From positions 9,996,434 through 10,060,433 of the forward strand of contig NC_050099.1 in the NCBI RefSeq assembly GCF_902167145.1: 64,000 nucleotides of DNA, given 5' to 3'. The DNA is from Zea mays. Lineage: Eukaryota; Streptophyta; Magnoliopsida; Poales; Poaceae. The position numbers and the translations under genes were made by a program. The notes under the pieces are model-generated. The model was not told where the DNA came from. It ran no database searches and saw only the letters and a list, made by a program, of their open reading frames with translations. Numbering within the stretch: position 1 is the stretch's first letter; each line of letters starts with the position of its first letter. Shown in pieces: positions 42,901 to 54,358 of the stretch.

Positions 42901-43138
42901 TGATGGTTGTTTTCCCAAAAACTGAGTGACTTGGTCGCCACGGTCGATCTTCGGCCTCTTCCCCATCACTTTCCACATCATAGCTGTCGCTGTCATCAGT
43001 ATCTTCGGACAAACCTTCGAGAATCTCCTTCGTGATTTTCTCTGTATTAGTCTCTGCCATCGCTATCAGGAACCCCAGATTCTTCTCCTCCTCGAGACTC
43101 AGCTTCGTCTCAGCAGGGATCTTCTTGTCTTCAGACAT
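39939..43138 (-). CDS. Antisense three-exon gene of element C, PF04195-like plus coiled coil
   Basis: Exons 43,138-41,033, 40,958-40,166 and 40,072-39,939; the total is a whole number of codons (1,011 with stop). Start MSEDKK chosen because B has MSEEKK; an in-frame ATG exists 4 codons upstream. Exon 1 (702 aa): acidic N-terminus, PF04195-like domain about 113-233 (GLRFPLSNFVVEVL, HQLTPEAIIR, FCNIHELLYE, SEWFYVK), Ala/Glu/Pro/Thr-rich linker, conserved end with HASGKKLSEKE and YPKGALIFN. Exon 2: coiled coil and GDICAFSGARGIATI...GCEH. Exon 3: 44 codons ending DEVVNRLLNEAAGVVLRED, matched in B. Intron 1 is 74 bp phase 0, intron 2 is 93 bp phase 1. All open in a very young element. Function unknown; such antisense ORFs are known from Tat-lineage elements. 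Confidence 0.82.
40073..40165 (-). other. Intron 2 of the antisense gene in C
   Basis: TTAG|GTACTA ... CCTGCTTCAG|ATCC, 93 bp, phase 1 (G|AT makes Asp). It opens a 44-codon exon whose end is conserved in B. Confidence 0.72.
40959..41032 (-). other. Intron 1 of the antisense gene in C
   Basis: AAG|GTATGA ... CTTTTTGCAG|GGC, 74 bp, phase 0, same place as in A and B. The 4-bp ATGA overlap of the two unspliced frames (41,027-41,030) is part of this donor, so bacterial-style coupling is not needed to explain it. Confidence 0.78.
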
Positions 43139-43280
43139 CTTCGGAAACACTAAAAATTTGTTCCCGAGGCCGAAGCTTCGAAATCAAAAAGACCAGCAAA
43201 TCTCAATGAGCAAGAGCTAAAAATTTTTAGTGGGCCGAAGCAAAAGGCAAGCGTGTGTACCAAATGAATTCACGATGTGT

Positions 43281-43292
43281 TCTTATTTATAC
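43281..43292 (-). promoter_or_regulatory. TATA box of the antisense gene in C
   Basis: GGCGTATAAATAAGA on minus, ~150 bp before the ATG at 43,138 and ~150 bp inside the 3' LTR boundary. B has GGCATATAAATAGAAA at the same place, with conserved CCTAG just upstream. Confidence 0.72.
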
Positions 43293-43432
43293 GCCTAGGG
43301 CGTTGAAAGTTAAAAGGCCCCGCTTGTCAGTGAATGTTGCTATTCTAGCAAAGGGAAGGTGTTTTTTCGGACCTTCGGCTCAAGGCCTTCGTCCATATCG
43401 CAATCTGAATTTATTATTTACAAATTAATATT

Positions 43433-43444
43433 GCGAGGGGCTAC
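43433..43444 (+). other. Polypurine tract of element C
   Basis: GCGAGGGGCTAC directly before the 3' LTR. About 65 bp upstream is a second copy of GGGAAGGTGTTTTTTCG (43,353-43,369). Confidence 0.85.
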
Positions 43445-44113
43445 TGTTGGGGGCCTTCGTCCTCCGAAGGTCCTCAAAAACATGATTTGACAATGTTTTC
43501 CAAGTGAATTATATGAACAGGTATTTTCGGATTCAGAATTATGGATATGGAGCACGACCAGGACGAAGGCTGAGCCAGACGAAGGTCGGGGGCAGCCGAA
43601 GCTGTACGCAGGGAAGCTTCGGCGCGATGGCACAAAGGGGAACCGACCTTAAGATGAAAAGACTTCGGGGTCCTCAATAGATTTCCATAAACCGTTAACA
43701 AATGTAATGGACATGGATGTAATTTTACGTGGGCTGCGTCCCGCGTCTATAAATAGATGAACAGTACTCCCGTACTATTCACGCTGACTTTACATTTGCT
43801 TTTGCGTCACGCCTGTACTTTTTACCTTCTCTCAGGACCGAAGGTACATTTGTAATTTGAAATCATTTCTATTTTCCCATGTTAATAAAATAGAAATGAT
43901 TCCATGATGATGCTTATATTATATCTCATGCTTTATATGAGTCTTTCGTTATTACCTATTATATTTACGAAGGTATGTCTCTTATGACCTTCGTCCGAAA
44001 CTCATTATTTCCCGAAGGGACATAATGCTTCGAAGGACGAAGGACTTTAACACTTAACACTTTTCATGTTGCCTTGTTCTTAACTCTTAGCATTTGAGAA
44101 CAAGTCACCAACA
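43445..44113 (+). repeat. 3' LTR of element C
   Basis: 669 bp, one substitution from the 5' LTR, followed by CTAAG. Confidence 0.95.
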
Positions 44114-44118
44114 CTAAG

Positions 44119-47100
44119 CATTGCTTTTAATAAGTTGGTCAAAATTTTATTAGCAATTACTAGATGTAAGTAAATACCAAACCGTAATAACAATAATAGA
44201 ACAAAATTTATAATAAACCCATGCAAATGCAAATGAAAAAATGAGTTTAGGTTCCATAATTTAATCATCAAAGAGTCCTGAGCTGCTCTTGACCGTGTGC
44301 TCGGCTAGTATACCAGTTTTACACTCTGCAGAGGTTGTACCCTTTACCCACAAATCGTGTTTCCCATGTTGCTAGGGTTAGCTAGACCCTTAGACACTAC
44401 CGAGGTGAATGGCTAGGGATCCACTACGAGGCCTTTACAAAGTTCCACTAGCTTCCGAAAACCCGCTACAGTTTATGGGAAGAGCACTTGCAAGAATCCC
44501 CCGTCTGACCGCCATCGCAGCAAAATCAACCCGAGAACCTCCTTGCATGCAACTGCCCTACTGCCCTTGACGCTTTCGAGTAAGGTAGTCTTCCACTAGC
44601 TTTCCTAATTAGTTAGCCAAGGGGTCCCATTCCTTCCTTGTGGTGGCACGTGTTTCTCGAGTTTAGCTCCATGTTCCAATTAACAATAATATAATGATCT
44701 TGACATGAACATAAATAGAATAACAAAATAACTGAAACATTGATATAATGAAATAATAACCCCAAAACCATGTAAAGCAATAGCATAACTACCCATATGA
44801 TTCAGGGGTAAACAAGGTAAAATGGATAATGAGACTAGGGTGACCTATTGGGTCCCATCAAAAATAACCTATGCATGAATAAATGACATTAAAGAACATT
44901 ATTGGGTATAAAAGTGGTCAAGGGCACAACTTGTCTAGCACTTGAGATTCCAGGTACCAACTTGCTTCAGATGACACGTGTCATCGCGCTAGTCGTAGCA
45001 ATACAAACAAACATGGTATAGATAAAATTAACATCACACCAAACATAAGAGCAAACTGAATAATACTAATCTATGCGTTGCTACGAGATCGCGGGATCGA
45101 GAACTACTAAGATCGGAGTCGTGGTCATCAAGATGTGATGTGATTACATGATTAACACCAGGTTCTGTGTTTATTTTATAATCCTAGAGAAAAAGGTAAC
45201 CTATAGTAGTAATTAATTCTACTTTAATCTAAATTATAACTTGACCATAGATAATATTTTAGTAGATGAGTAGTTTAATAAGACTAACCAACACACGTTA
45301 CATAAGGATCTAATTAGAAAAGAACGAGACGTGGTATAATAAATGTTGTTACTGTGTAGTAAATATTTATATGAAGCTAACACAACTGGAACGGTTCAAT
45401 TCGGAGTAAAAATGGGGAAGTTATGAATTTCCTAAGATTTTATGTATTTGATATAAGATTAATTAGGAAATAAATTTTAAGTTGACTTTCATGTCAAAAA
45501 CAGAGGTATTATATGATAAACAACATTATTACAAAATTATAGGAACTGAAATAGATTAATTTGGACTAAGTATGAATTTTCTATGAATTTAACAAGGTTC
45601 TGCAATTAAATGTATACTAAAAAATTATTTTCTAAATAATTTCTCTGGTTCTATTAATTATCTGGACTACACACTAATTACTAGAAAAAACATGGGTGAA
45701 CACGGAAGATTTCCTGAGACTCTAAATACCAGCGCCAGGACGACAGGTTGATTAAATGGAAGGCCAGGGGCTCTTTAGCATAAACGCCAAGGCGAAGGGG
45801 TATGGAGCGCCAGGGACCGTCTGATTAGACCCCGGCTGCCAGGATTAGATTTAGGTTTTCATGAACCGGTACGCTCCTACGATCGTTTGATTACTGATCG
45901 ACGATCAAAATTTTATGAACGAAGGGTTACGCGACGATCTAATCGTACCCACAGATCCAAGAATCAGCAGCCCGTAATCCATACCGGTTTGATGAGATCG
46001 CAATCTGATCTGGTCCACCCGCTAGCCAATCCACGGCGCATAAGCCCCGAAGCTAACAGGTTTTCTATGCTTGATCTGTGCCGTTCATCCATTGATCAAT
46101 GGCTCTGCGCACTTCTTCAACCTTAGACCCAGGCCACGGCAGGACAGACTGCCCGCGGCGGCGCAGACCGCCGGCGCCCGCAGATCCACACCCTCGCGCT
46201 CTCCTAGACGAATCTGAGGGACTCTACTCACGGCCTAGATGAGAGTGAAACAACTAGAGGGGTTATTACCGTGATTCGGGACGGAGAAGTGGCTATCCAC
46301 ACAGCGTGACGTACCCGTGGCAGAGCTTGCACGATGACAAGAAATTCTTCACTAATCCGTCAATCTTTACTCTGGGCGCCGCAACGAACTTGCCCCTCGA
46401 CGCCCGGCGAAGCTCACAACTCTGACTTTGCACCCTGAACAGCCATACGCGCCAAACTCCCCGACGACATTCCTTTCTCTCCTCCCCCATGGTGGTCGCG
46501 GCGGGTCCTTTCCCTAACTCTACACGGTGACTTGGTGTCGCGCGGCAAAGGGAAGGAGGGGACGGGATTCAGCACCGCTTCTTATGCTCGCCACAAGGTC
46601 GGTTGGGACGCCCGCCCCGGATTCCACGTCAACGGTGTGCATCCGCCATGCACGGCGAAGTTGTTAGGGAAGGGGGCAAACTGACAGCATGGCCCCACAA
46701 CCTGGTGTAACGCGAGCGCTACGGGAAAGGAAAGGGGACTGGCCACCAGGGCCCATTCGTCAGTGAACGGGTGCGCGGGGCACGACGACTGCACGGTGGG
46801 GAAAGCTAATGGGCCGCCGGTAGGAGATTGGGCCCAAGTGTACAGTTATGTTTGTTTGTTTTTTCTTTTAATTTCTTCTCTCTTTATCCACAATTAAAAT
46901 TTGAATTTGAATTCGGTTATGAAATTTACCCTTAAAAATTTATTAATTTATTTATTAATGGAAGATAAGTATATCCCTATTTATATATTTATTTTATCTC
47001 ATTTGCATAGTATTTTCCTTCTCTTTCCTTAATTCCTAGAGTTTCCTTTGGAACTTAAATTCTAATTTGAGCATCAACATATTTCTTTTTACATTATTTT

Positions 47101-47277
47101 ATACTATCACAAAATGCACACAAAAATAAAATCCAGCATGATGCATGATTTAGTGGCATGTCTTTTATTATTTATTTGATTTTTATGAGGTGTTCTCATG
47201 TGATGGTCAATAAAGGGGCACATATATAAAAGTAATATTTTTTCTTTTATATTATCTCTTACAAATTGGGTATTACA
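44119..47277 (-). repeat. 3' LTR of element G, main part
   Basis: Continues 36,271-36,687 after element C; together ~3.58 kb. On minus it starts TGTAATACCCAATTTG at 47,277, directly after the PPT. Collinear with the LTRs of M and the solo LTR at 51,019, but diverged. No gene seen; short ORFs in 45,887-46,794 are in GC-rich U3-like text and not conserved. Confidence 0.85.
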
Positions 47278-48417
47278 AATCCTACCCCCCTTAACAAGAG
47301 TCTCGTCCTCGAGATTTAGGAAGGACTAGGGAAAAGATGGGGAAATTCTATGCAAAGCTCTTCTTCTCTTTCCCATGTAGCTTCGTCTTCTCCGTGGTGA
47401 CTCCATTGAACTTTGCACATCTTTATCACTTTATTCCTTGTAACTCGAGCCAATGTATCAAGAATCTTGATAGGATACTCCGTGTAAGTCAAATCACCCT
47501 GAACACTGAGCTCTTCCATTGGTAACTATTCCTCAGGGACATGGAGACATTTCTTAAGTTGAGACACATGGAATACATTATGTACATCAGATAGATTATC
47601 AGGTAGCTCGAGTTGATAGGCCATCTCTCCAACTTGCCTAAAAACTCTAAATGGTCCAATAAAGTAAGGGAACAATTTGCCCTTGACTTTAAATCTCCTC
47701 ATTCCATGAAGTGGTGACACTTTGAGGTACACATAATCTCCTTTCTCAAACTCAAGTGGTCTTCTTCTATTATCAGCGTAGCTCTTTTACCTGGTCTGAG
47801 CTACCCTCAAATTCTATCGAATTATATGAACTTGTTCTTCTCCATCTTGAATAAGTTCAGGTCCAAAGAACTGTCTTCCTCCAGTCTGGTCCTAAAATAG
47901 AGGAGTTCTGCATTTCCTGCCATATAGAGCCTCGAACGGGGACATCTTCAGACTGGCCTGGTAGCTATTATTATATGAGAACTCAACATAAGGTAGACTC
48001 TTGTCCCAACTACTACCTTACTAAGGGGCACAAGCTCTCAACATGTCCTCCAATACTTGATTAGTCCTTTCAGTCTGTCCATCAGTCTGAGGATAGTAGG
48101 CTGAACTAAAATTCAACTTCGTATCCATATTCTCATGAAACTTTTCCAAAATCTGGAGGTAAACTGTGATCCTCTATCCAAAATGATCTTCTTCGGTACA
48201 CCGTGTAGGGACTCAATCCGAGACATGTATAACTTGGCCAATTGTGATCACTTATAAGTAGTCTTGACCGGAATGAAATGAGCCACTCTGGTCAGTCTAT
48301 CCACAATAACCCATATAGAATCATATCCTTTCGAGTGTGTGAGGCAATCCAGTAATGAAGTCCTTACCAATCTCTTCCCACTTCCACTCGAGTATCTTCA
48401 GTGGATGTAAAGTGGGT
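47278..48417 (-). pseudogene. pol: Element G: PPT and integrase/chromodomain end of pol, truncated
   Basis: Minus strand. PPT GTTAAGGGGGGTAGGATT at 47,295-47,278, then going upstream: chromodomain (KMCKVQWSHHGEDEATWERE, 47,400 region), the GPFRV...HNVFHVSQLKKCL block (47,732-47,526), and integrase pieces (LEWKWEEI...DFITGLP near 48,390). Frameshifts and stops occur, e.g. just after HVPEE. The element stops abruptly at about 48,417; RT, protease, gag and the 5' LTR are missing. Del/Tekay clade by chromodomain and LTR type. Confidence 0.85.
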
Positions 48418-48879
48418 GTCTCACCGACATGCGGGCCCCATTCAACAGCCACACTCAGAACCGCACACTGACCGACTTGGCCCACGCGCTAGCCCAAACC
48501 GCGTGCGCTTCTGTTTGGTCAGTCACTGACCTCGCGGGCCCGCTTGACAGGTCTCCATTGCCTCACAGTTACCACTTACGCGTGGGTTCCACTTGTCAGC
48601 TCCTTCAACAGAATCGCGTGCATGGCGGGCGTCGCCGCCACATCCCACACGTGGATCTCGCCCGGGGAGTCTGCGGCCCCTCCTCCCGACTCATTCGCAC
48701 GGAGGATAAATACCCTCCCGGAGTCTCGACCGCAGCGCATTCCCCCATCTCCCTGCCGTCTCTGTGAACCGAGAAAGAGAGAGAGAGAAAGCAGAGAGCC
48801 GTCGTGGTCGGGGTTATGCGGAGCCATGGCGCTGACCTCGTGATGGAGCTGAGGGAGGTCCTCAGGAGGAGTCGGTCTC
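48418..48879 (+). other. Unplaced GC-rich promoter-like segment
   Basis: Does not continue G and ends where the F-right LTR begins. Contains GGATAAATACCC (48,715 region, plus), then a pyrimidine-rich start-like context, a GAGAGAGAGAGAAAG tract (about 48,774-48,790), and ATGGCGCTGACCTCG with a stop right after. It could be a captured host promoter/5' UTR or the U3-R core of another Tekay-type LTR (words like CCACTTGTCAGCTCC suit that). Overlapping ORFs on both strands show no domain. Confidence 0.4.
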
Positions 48880-51018
48880 TGTAACACCTCGGGATCCACA
48901 AACACCCTAAAATGCTACAAAACTACACATCTAACATTCATATATAAAATTTCGACAGCATCTCCTTTAAAAATTGCATAAACGGAGAAGAAACAAAGTA
49001 TAAATAGATATCATGATAAGAAAACATAATAGACACTAATAATCTGCTAGCAATGGGAAGACAACCATAATGACATGAACTGAATTAACCAGTGCGCACG
49101 ACTAGTTAAAAACAAGCATCATTTGACAAGAAGTTTCTAATTAAATCATGACTGCACCTAGGCAGCGTTATTATGAGAGTGAAGGTGGATGTACTGCTAC
49201 TTCCCACTCCCCTTGATGAGCAACAAGCACATGCATTGAGTAATGCAAGAGTGAGATGAAACATCTCAGCAAGCTAATTGTTTTGATGAGATATTTAAAC
49301 CACAAATTAAATCAATCAACATTTTAAAAGAATCACAATCAAGATCAGAAATACTTGTAGATATAGAACTTAGTAGTCCCAACATAACCAATACCATCTC
49401 ATTTCCTCGAACAACCACAATAGGTTGTATAACACTTCCCTGCATCAACAATACCTCCAAATATCACTTCAATGTATGCATAAGAATGCAATGTGTAGGT
49501 CCTCTACCTTCATACCTCTGAGGGTATAAAATCACATCATCTGTAAATATCACTTCAATGTATGCATATGAATGCAATGCATATGTCCTCTGCCTTCATA
49601 CCTCTAAGGGTATGAAGCCGTATCGTACCCCTCCTCGGGCAACGTAAGATGCTAAGTTGTACCGGTATGGTCGGACCATAGGTCACGACAAAACTTCAGA
49701 TACAACTAAGTTATGCAATGTATATGGCATGCTGCATTTATCAATAAATTTCACTTCCTTTAGATGCAATACAAACCTCAAATAATATTTTATCTGCCTT
49801 CAGATACAATGCAAACCTCAAATAATACTTCATGTTCCTTCAGGGGTGTGAATTAATCTCATGGGTCATACTTGAACCATAATCATCATCAATATATGAT
49901 AGAACATCAATATAATACAATCAAGTAAAACATCATCATAGAGTTCAATTATGAAAGAATCCAATAATTCTGAATATTAGAGTGTAGGTGATAGAAATAA
50001 TAGGTCAAAACGGTAGCAACCACCGCTACATTCACTTGCCTTCATCGAAGAAGGAAAATGTACTAGGCATGACCTGGAGTGTAGCCACCTGCTAGTGGGC
50101 ATAAAACTTAGTACAAATATTTCACAAACATTTGCCAACAATCAACAAAACACTCCTACACTTGAAACCAAGACCCAGTGGAAAGACTCCCACCTTGAAC
50201 CACATGCCATACAGCAGCAGCGCTGTTTGTTAATTTTGTATCTTTAAAATTAAAATAGTGGTGATATCAAAAAAATAATCTAGAAGTATCTATACAAAAT
50301 ACTCTACAACTTCGGTATTCAATGGATAATTAAATTCTGCCATCTATCAGTTCTAAAACATCTGACAAGATAACTGACTGAACCTGTTTTTAGACAGCAG
50401 CATAGTTAACTTCAAAATTTGATATCTCCCAAACTACTGAACCACAAATTATGAAATTCTGCTGGCAGTAAGAACTTGTATCCCTCTACAAAAGTCTCCA
50501 TAATTAGAAGAGCCAATTCAGTCATTTACTAGATGAAACCCACCAGTGAACAGACCCGCTCATTTTTGTCAGGCAAACAGGAACAACCACAGTAAAACAA
50601 ATATAACTGGAGTTTCACAAATCATATAAATGCACTCTTTAACAATCTGGAAAGCCTATGAAATTATCTACAACTTCTTTTACCAACCCACAGTTTAATT
50701 CTGTTGATAAAATTGCCTAACTCTTAAGAGAACAGATTCTGCACAGAATTATGAGACTAAAAAACTGCTATAATCAAACTGCAATAACTTTCTGTTCTGA
50801 TGTCCGATTGAGGTGTTCTTCACGGCCATGGAAAGATCTACAAATTATCTATGACTCATATATAGACTTTTTTATTTTTTAGAGGCCACTAAGACCACGG
50901 AAAACTGACATGAACAGAAACTGTCGAATCTGCCATTCTGCAGAAATTAAATTCGAGATCAAAACCTAACCCCACATCTAATCCAACCTCTAATCCTTCA
51001 ATCCACATGATCCACAAC
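48880..51018 (+). mobile_element. F-right LTR, first part
   Basis: Starts TGTAACACCTCGGGATCCAC, flanked left by GTCTC. The first ~780 bp are the inverse of the F-left LTR. The plus strand carries text such as ATAACTTTCTGTTCTGATG typical of the sense strand of Del/Tekay LTRs, so I read it as plus. Split at 51,018 by the solo LTR (ACAAC duplicated); continues at 54,359. Confidence 0.65.
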
Positions 51019-54000
51019 TGTAACACCCGGATTTTGGGGCACCAAAACCCAGGCACGAACATAATCACCAGGTGTGCTAGGACCAAGTCTCACACATATG
51101 ATGAATCATGGCAAAGGATCGAATGTCACATTTTTACCACATAACAGGAGTTCTATACAAAATAAATAAATAATTACATTATAAGGAGACAACGGTCCAG
51201 CAACCCAAAGTTGACTGGGAGACGACGGCCTAGACCTCTCACGAACACATCGCAGCATCCTCCATGCGCCTCATCCTGCGGTACCTGTTCTTGACCTGTG
51301 GGGGGTGTGAGACAGCAAGAGTGAGCTCACATACGTTCATCGCTCAACAAGTTGTGGGGAATAATGTGCATGAACTCGCCAAAGGTGGGAGCTCACGTGA
51401 AGTGTAAGGCTTACCAAAGGGAATGGTTAGAGCTGAGCATTGCTTTTAAAGTTGGTCAAAATTTTATTAGCAATTACTAAGTATAAGTAAATACCAACCC
51501 AATTAAGTAGTAGAACAAAAGTAACAACATCACCTGTGATGCAATGCATATGACAAAATTGAATTTAGTTCCATATGTTAATCATGTGAGGGTCCGAGCT
51601 GCTCATGACCGTGAGCACGGCTAGTATACCAGTTTTACACTCTGCAGAGGTTGCACATCTTTACCCACAAGTCATGTTACCCATCTGCCAAGGGATCGCG
51701 ACTTCCCATACACCTCTACCGAGGAGGCGAGGCAGGGTAACACTACGAGGCCTTTACAAAGTTCCACTAGCTTCAGAAAACCCGCCGCCATCGCAGCAAA
51801 ATCAACCAAGGACCTCCCTACACTGACCACTCCCCTACTGCCCTTGCCCCTTTCGGGTAAGGTAGTCTTCCACTAGCTTTCCTAATTAATCAGCCAAGGG
51901 CGTCCCATTAAACCCTTGTGGTAGCACTGTTTTCTCGGGTGGTCGCTCCATGTTCCAATTAACATAATGATCTTATCATGAACAGTAATAATAAATAGAT
52001 AATAAAAGTGTAATCATGAATAATGTATCTTCATACCCAAAACCACATAAAGCACTAGCAAGTACTACCCAAAAAGTTCAGTGGTAAACAAGGCATAAAG
52101 ATAGACAAACTAGGGTAACCTATTAGGTCCCATCAAAATTAACCTATGCAGATCATTATGATTAATTAGAACATGAGTGGGTAAAAGAAGTGATCAAGGG
52201 CACAACTTGCCTGGGACTTGAGATTTCCAGGTACCAGGATGATCTTCAGGTGACTCGTGACCTCACGCTAAACGTAGCAATACAGACAAACATGGTATAG
52301 GCAAAAATTAACATTACACCAAACATAAGAATAAACTGCATGATAATAATCTACGCGTCATAACGAGATCGTAGAAACAAGAACCACTAAATTCGGAGCT
52401 ACGGTTATGAATTTTCGAAATTATTTAGTGCTTAGAATAGATTAATCCTAATGAACAATTTTAATTCAAGTTTCATGGCTAAACAGTGTTACTGGTTGGT
52501 AGACAATATTAATACAAAATTAGTGAAACTGGAATGGATCAATTCGGACTTAATATGAATTTTCTACGAATTAAACAAGTTTCTAGTATTATTTTTGTAT
52601 TGAAAATCAAATTCTAAATTCATTTATCTGATTTTCCCGGAACTCAGGACTGGGCGCACAATATTGAAAAGCGTGGGGACTAATCGGCAAAGATTCCTAA
52701 GACTCAGAATCATCCAACGCAGGACTGTGGGTTGATTCCAATAAAATCCGAGGGCTCTTAAGAAAAACTCCCATACCGAAAGGGTATGCTTCAATCCTAG
52801 TCATCCAATCATGGACCAAAGGCTCAAATTAGATTGGGACTGGTATGAACCGGTATCCACTCCCCGCCATCAGATCAAGCATCAACGGTATGGATTAAAC
52901 CCGACCCTCTTCAAACTCGCGAACAACCCCAGCCGCTAGATCACGATCCAACCGCCAGCGCAACCGCTGGCCAATCGGTTAATCTGCTTCTAATCTAGGC
53001 CCTCCATCCAGGATCCGACGGCGGCGCGGTCGTCACCATACTCCAGGTCAACTCCCAACACCGGCGAGCGTCTGGGTGGTGGTGGCCTCGCCGGGGGAAG
53101 ACCCGTTCCACACACCGAGCCCCCCAAACTCCGACTGGACATGCTCTAGACAAAGCTACGATTGCACCCAAGCTAGGCGACCCCTCACACGCCAAATCAC
53201 AATGGGCCGGCGCCAATCTACCTCCCATGGCGGCCCCGCGACGCGGACGAGGTCCGGTGAGCAATCACCGGCAAACCGTTGAACCAACTGCTACCCGGCC
53301 GGTGTCACACGATCCCACGGATGCACCAGATAGACCAGGGTACTTACCAGAGATCAGGATGGCGCCAGGAAGAGCGTCCTCGCTCCACCGCGGCACGGCG
53401 TCGAAGCCCCACTCCGGTGAAGGATTCTCGTTCCCCCCGGGGCCTACTTCCAGTTCGGGCGAACCACGCACGGGCCCGAATGACTACACTGTCACGACCG
53501 GATCGCGTGGTGAGGCTCGAGCGACGGCGGCGATATCTGGGGTCTTGCGGCGGCGATTCCTTCTCCCTCACTCCCCACGGCTGCGGCAGAGGTTAGATTT
53601 CTAGGGCTTGGGTTGGGGCTCGAGATCCCAGAGGCTCAATATATGAGGTACGGGCAGAGATCGTGTGGTTTGGCCGGTAACGGAATCCCCCGGAGCTTGC
53701 GGCGGAGTTCCGCCATTGGCGACGAGGTCGTTGCGGTAGAGACTGACATATGAGCCCACAAGTCAGTGAGGGTGAGCCAAGGCGCCTGCGCAGATAGGGA
53801 GGCTGACCCCCTGACCCCACAGGTCAGCGCGAAGGCAGCGACTGGGCTGGCGCGGACGGAAGGGAGTTGGTGGAGATGGGCCGAGTGAGGGGAATCTGGC
53901 CCAGTAGGGGGTTTTCTGTTATCTTTTTTTTCTTTCTTTTTCTTTTCTATTATCAATTTAAATTTTCAAATCCCTATTCTAATCTCAATCCTGATTTACT

Positions 54001-54353
54001 TTCTGTTTGAAATTCAGATTTCAACTCTCAATATATAATTCTATTGGGGATATGGATTCTACGGCTATTGATTTTATTTATTTATGGAAGGAAGACTTAT
54101 CTTTCCCATTTTCTAATCCAAATTCAATTATTCAACTCAAATTTATACTCCTACTTTATTTTTCAGATTTTCCGAAATGTCTAAATCAAATACAAACTTT
54201 ATCATTTAAAATTTTACTATCTTATTCTCCTTCCCATTTTTTGACTCTAACAATAATTGTCTTTATAACAAATTTCTTTTCTCATTACCTACTTCCCAAA
54301 GCACTATAATAATTGTATTTGTAAAAAATTTTCTACTAATTTTAGGTCTTACA
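51019..54353 (-). mobile_element. Solo LTR, Del/Tekay type
   Basis: 3,335 bp, TGTAACACCCGGATTTTGG on the left, ...GGTCTTACA on the right, flanked by ACAAC on both sides (51,014-51,018; 54,354-54,358). No internal sequence, so it came from recombination between two LTRs. On minus it starts TGTAAGACC. It is a relative of the G and M LTRs (shared block GTGAGACAGCAAG...GAGCTCACA, CTACGAGGCCTTTACAAAG and others). ORFs at 52,995-53,604 on both strands are in its GC-rich U3 and overlap one another. Confidence 0.9.
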
Positions 54354-54358
54354 ACAAC

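Larger units (their letters stand above)
36688..44113 (+). mobile_element. Element C: young Gag-only element with intact antisense gene
   Basis: 7,426 bp on plus, LTRs 36,688-37,356 and 43,445-44,113 (669 bp each), TSD CTAAG (36,683-36,687; 44,114-44,118). I find one difference between the LTRs (CGTACTGTTC versus CGTACTATTC), so it is very recent. Order: PBS, intact gag, 60-bp repeats, polypurine motif, antisense three-exon gene, PPT. No protease, RT, RNase H or integrase, so it needs Pol from elsewhere; PBS, leader start, U5 and LTR tips match element A. Confidence 0.95.

Noticed and set aside
48429..48905. Host gene start at 48,825 (ATGGCGCTGACC)
   Set aside because: The frame ends after a few codons and is followed by an LTR; opposed ORFs are GC-rich shadows without a domain.
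1..49658. F-left and F-right as the two LTRs of one giant element
   Set aside because: They are in opposite orientation, so they cannot be a 5'/3' pair of one insertion.
52995..53604. Overlapping 68-125 aa ORFs in the solo LTR
   Set aside because: GC-rich U3 text open on both strands; no domain and not shared with the related LTRs.
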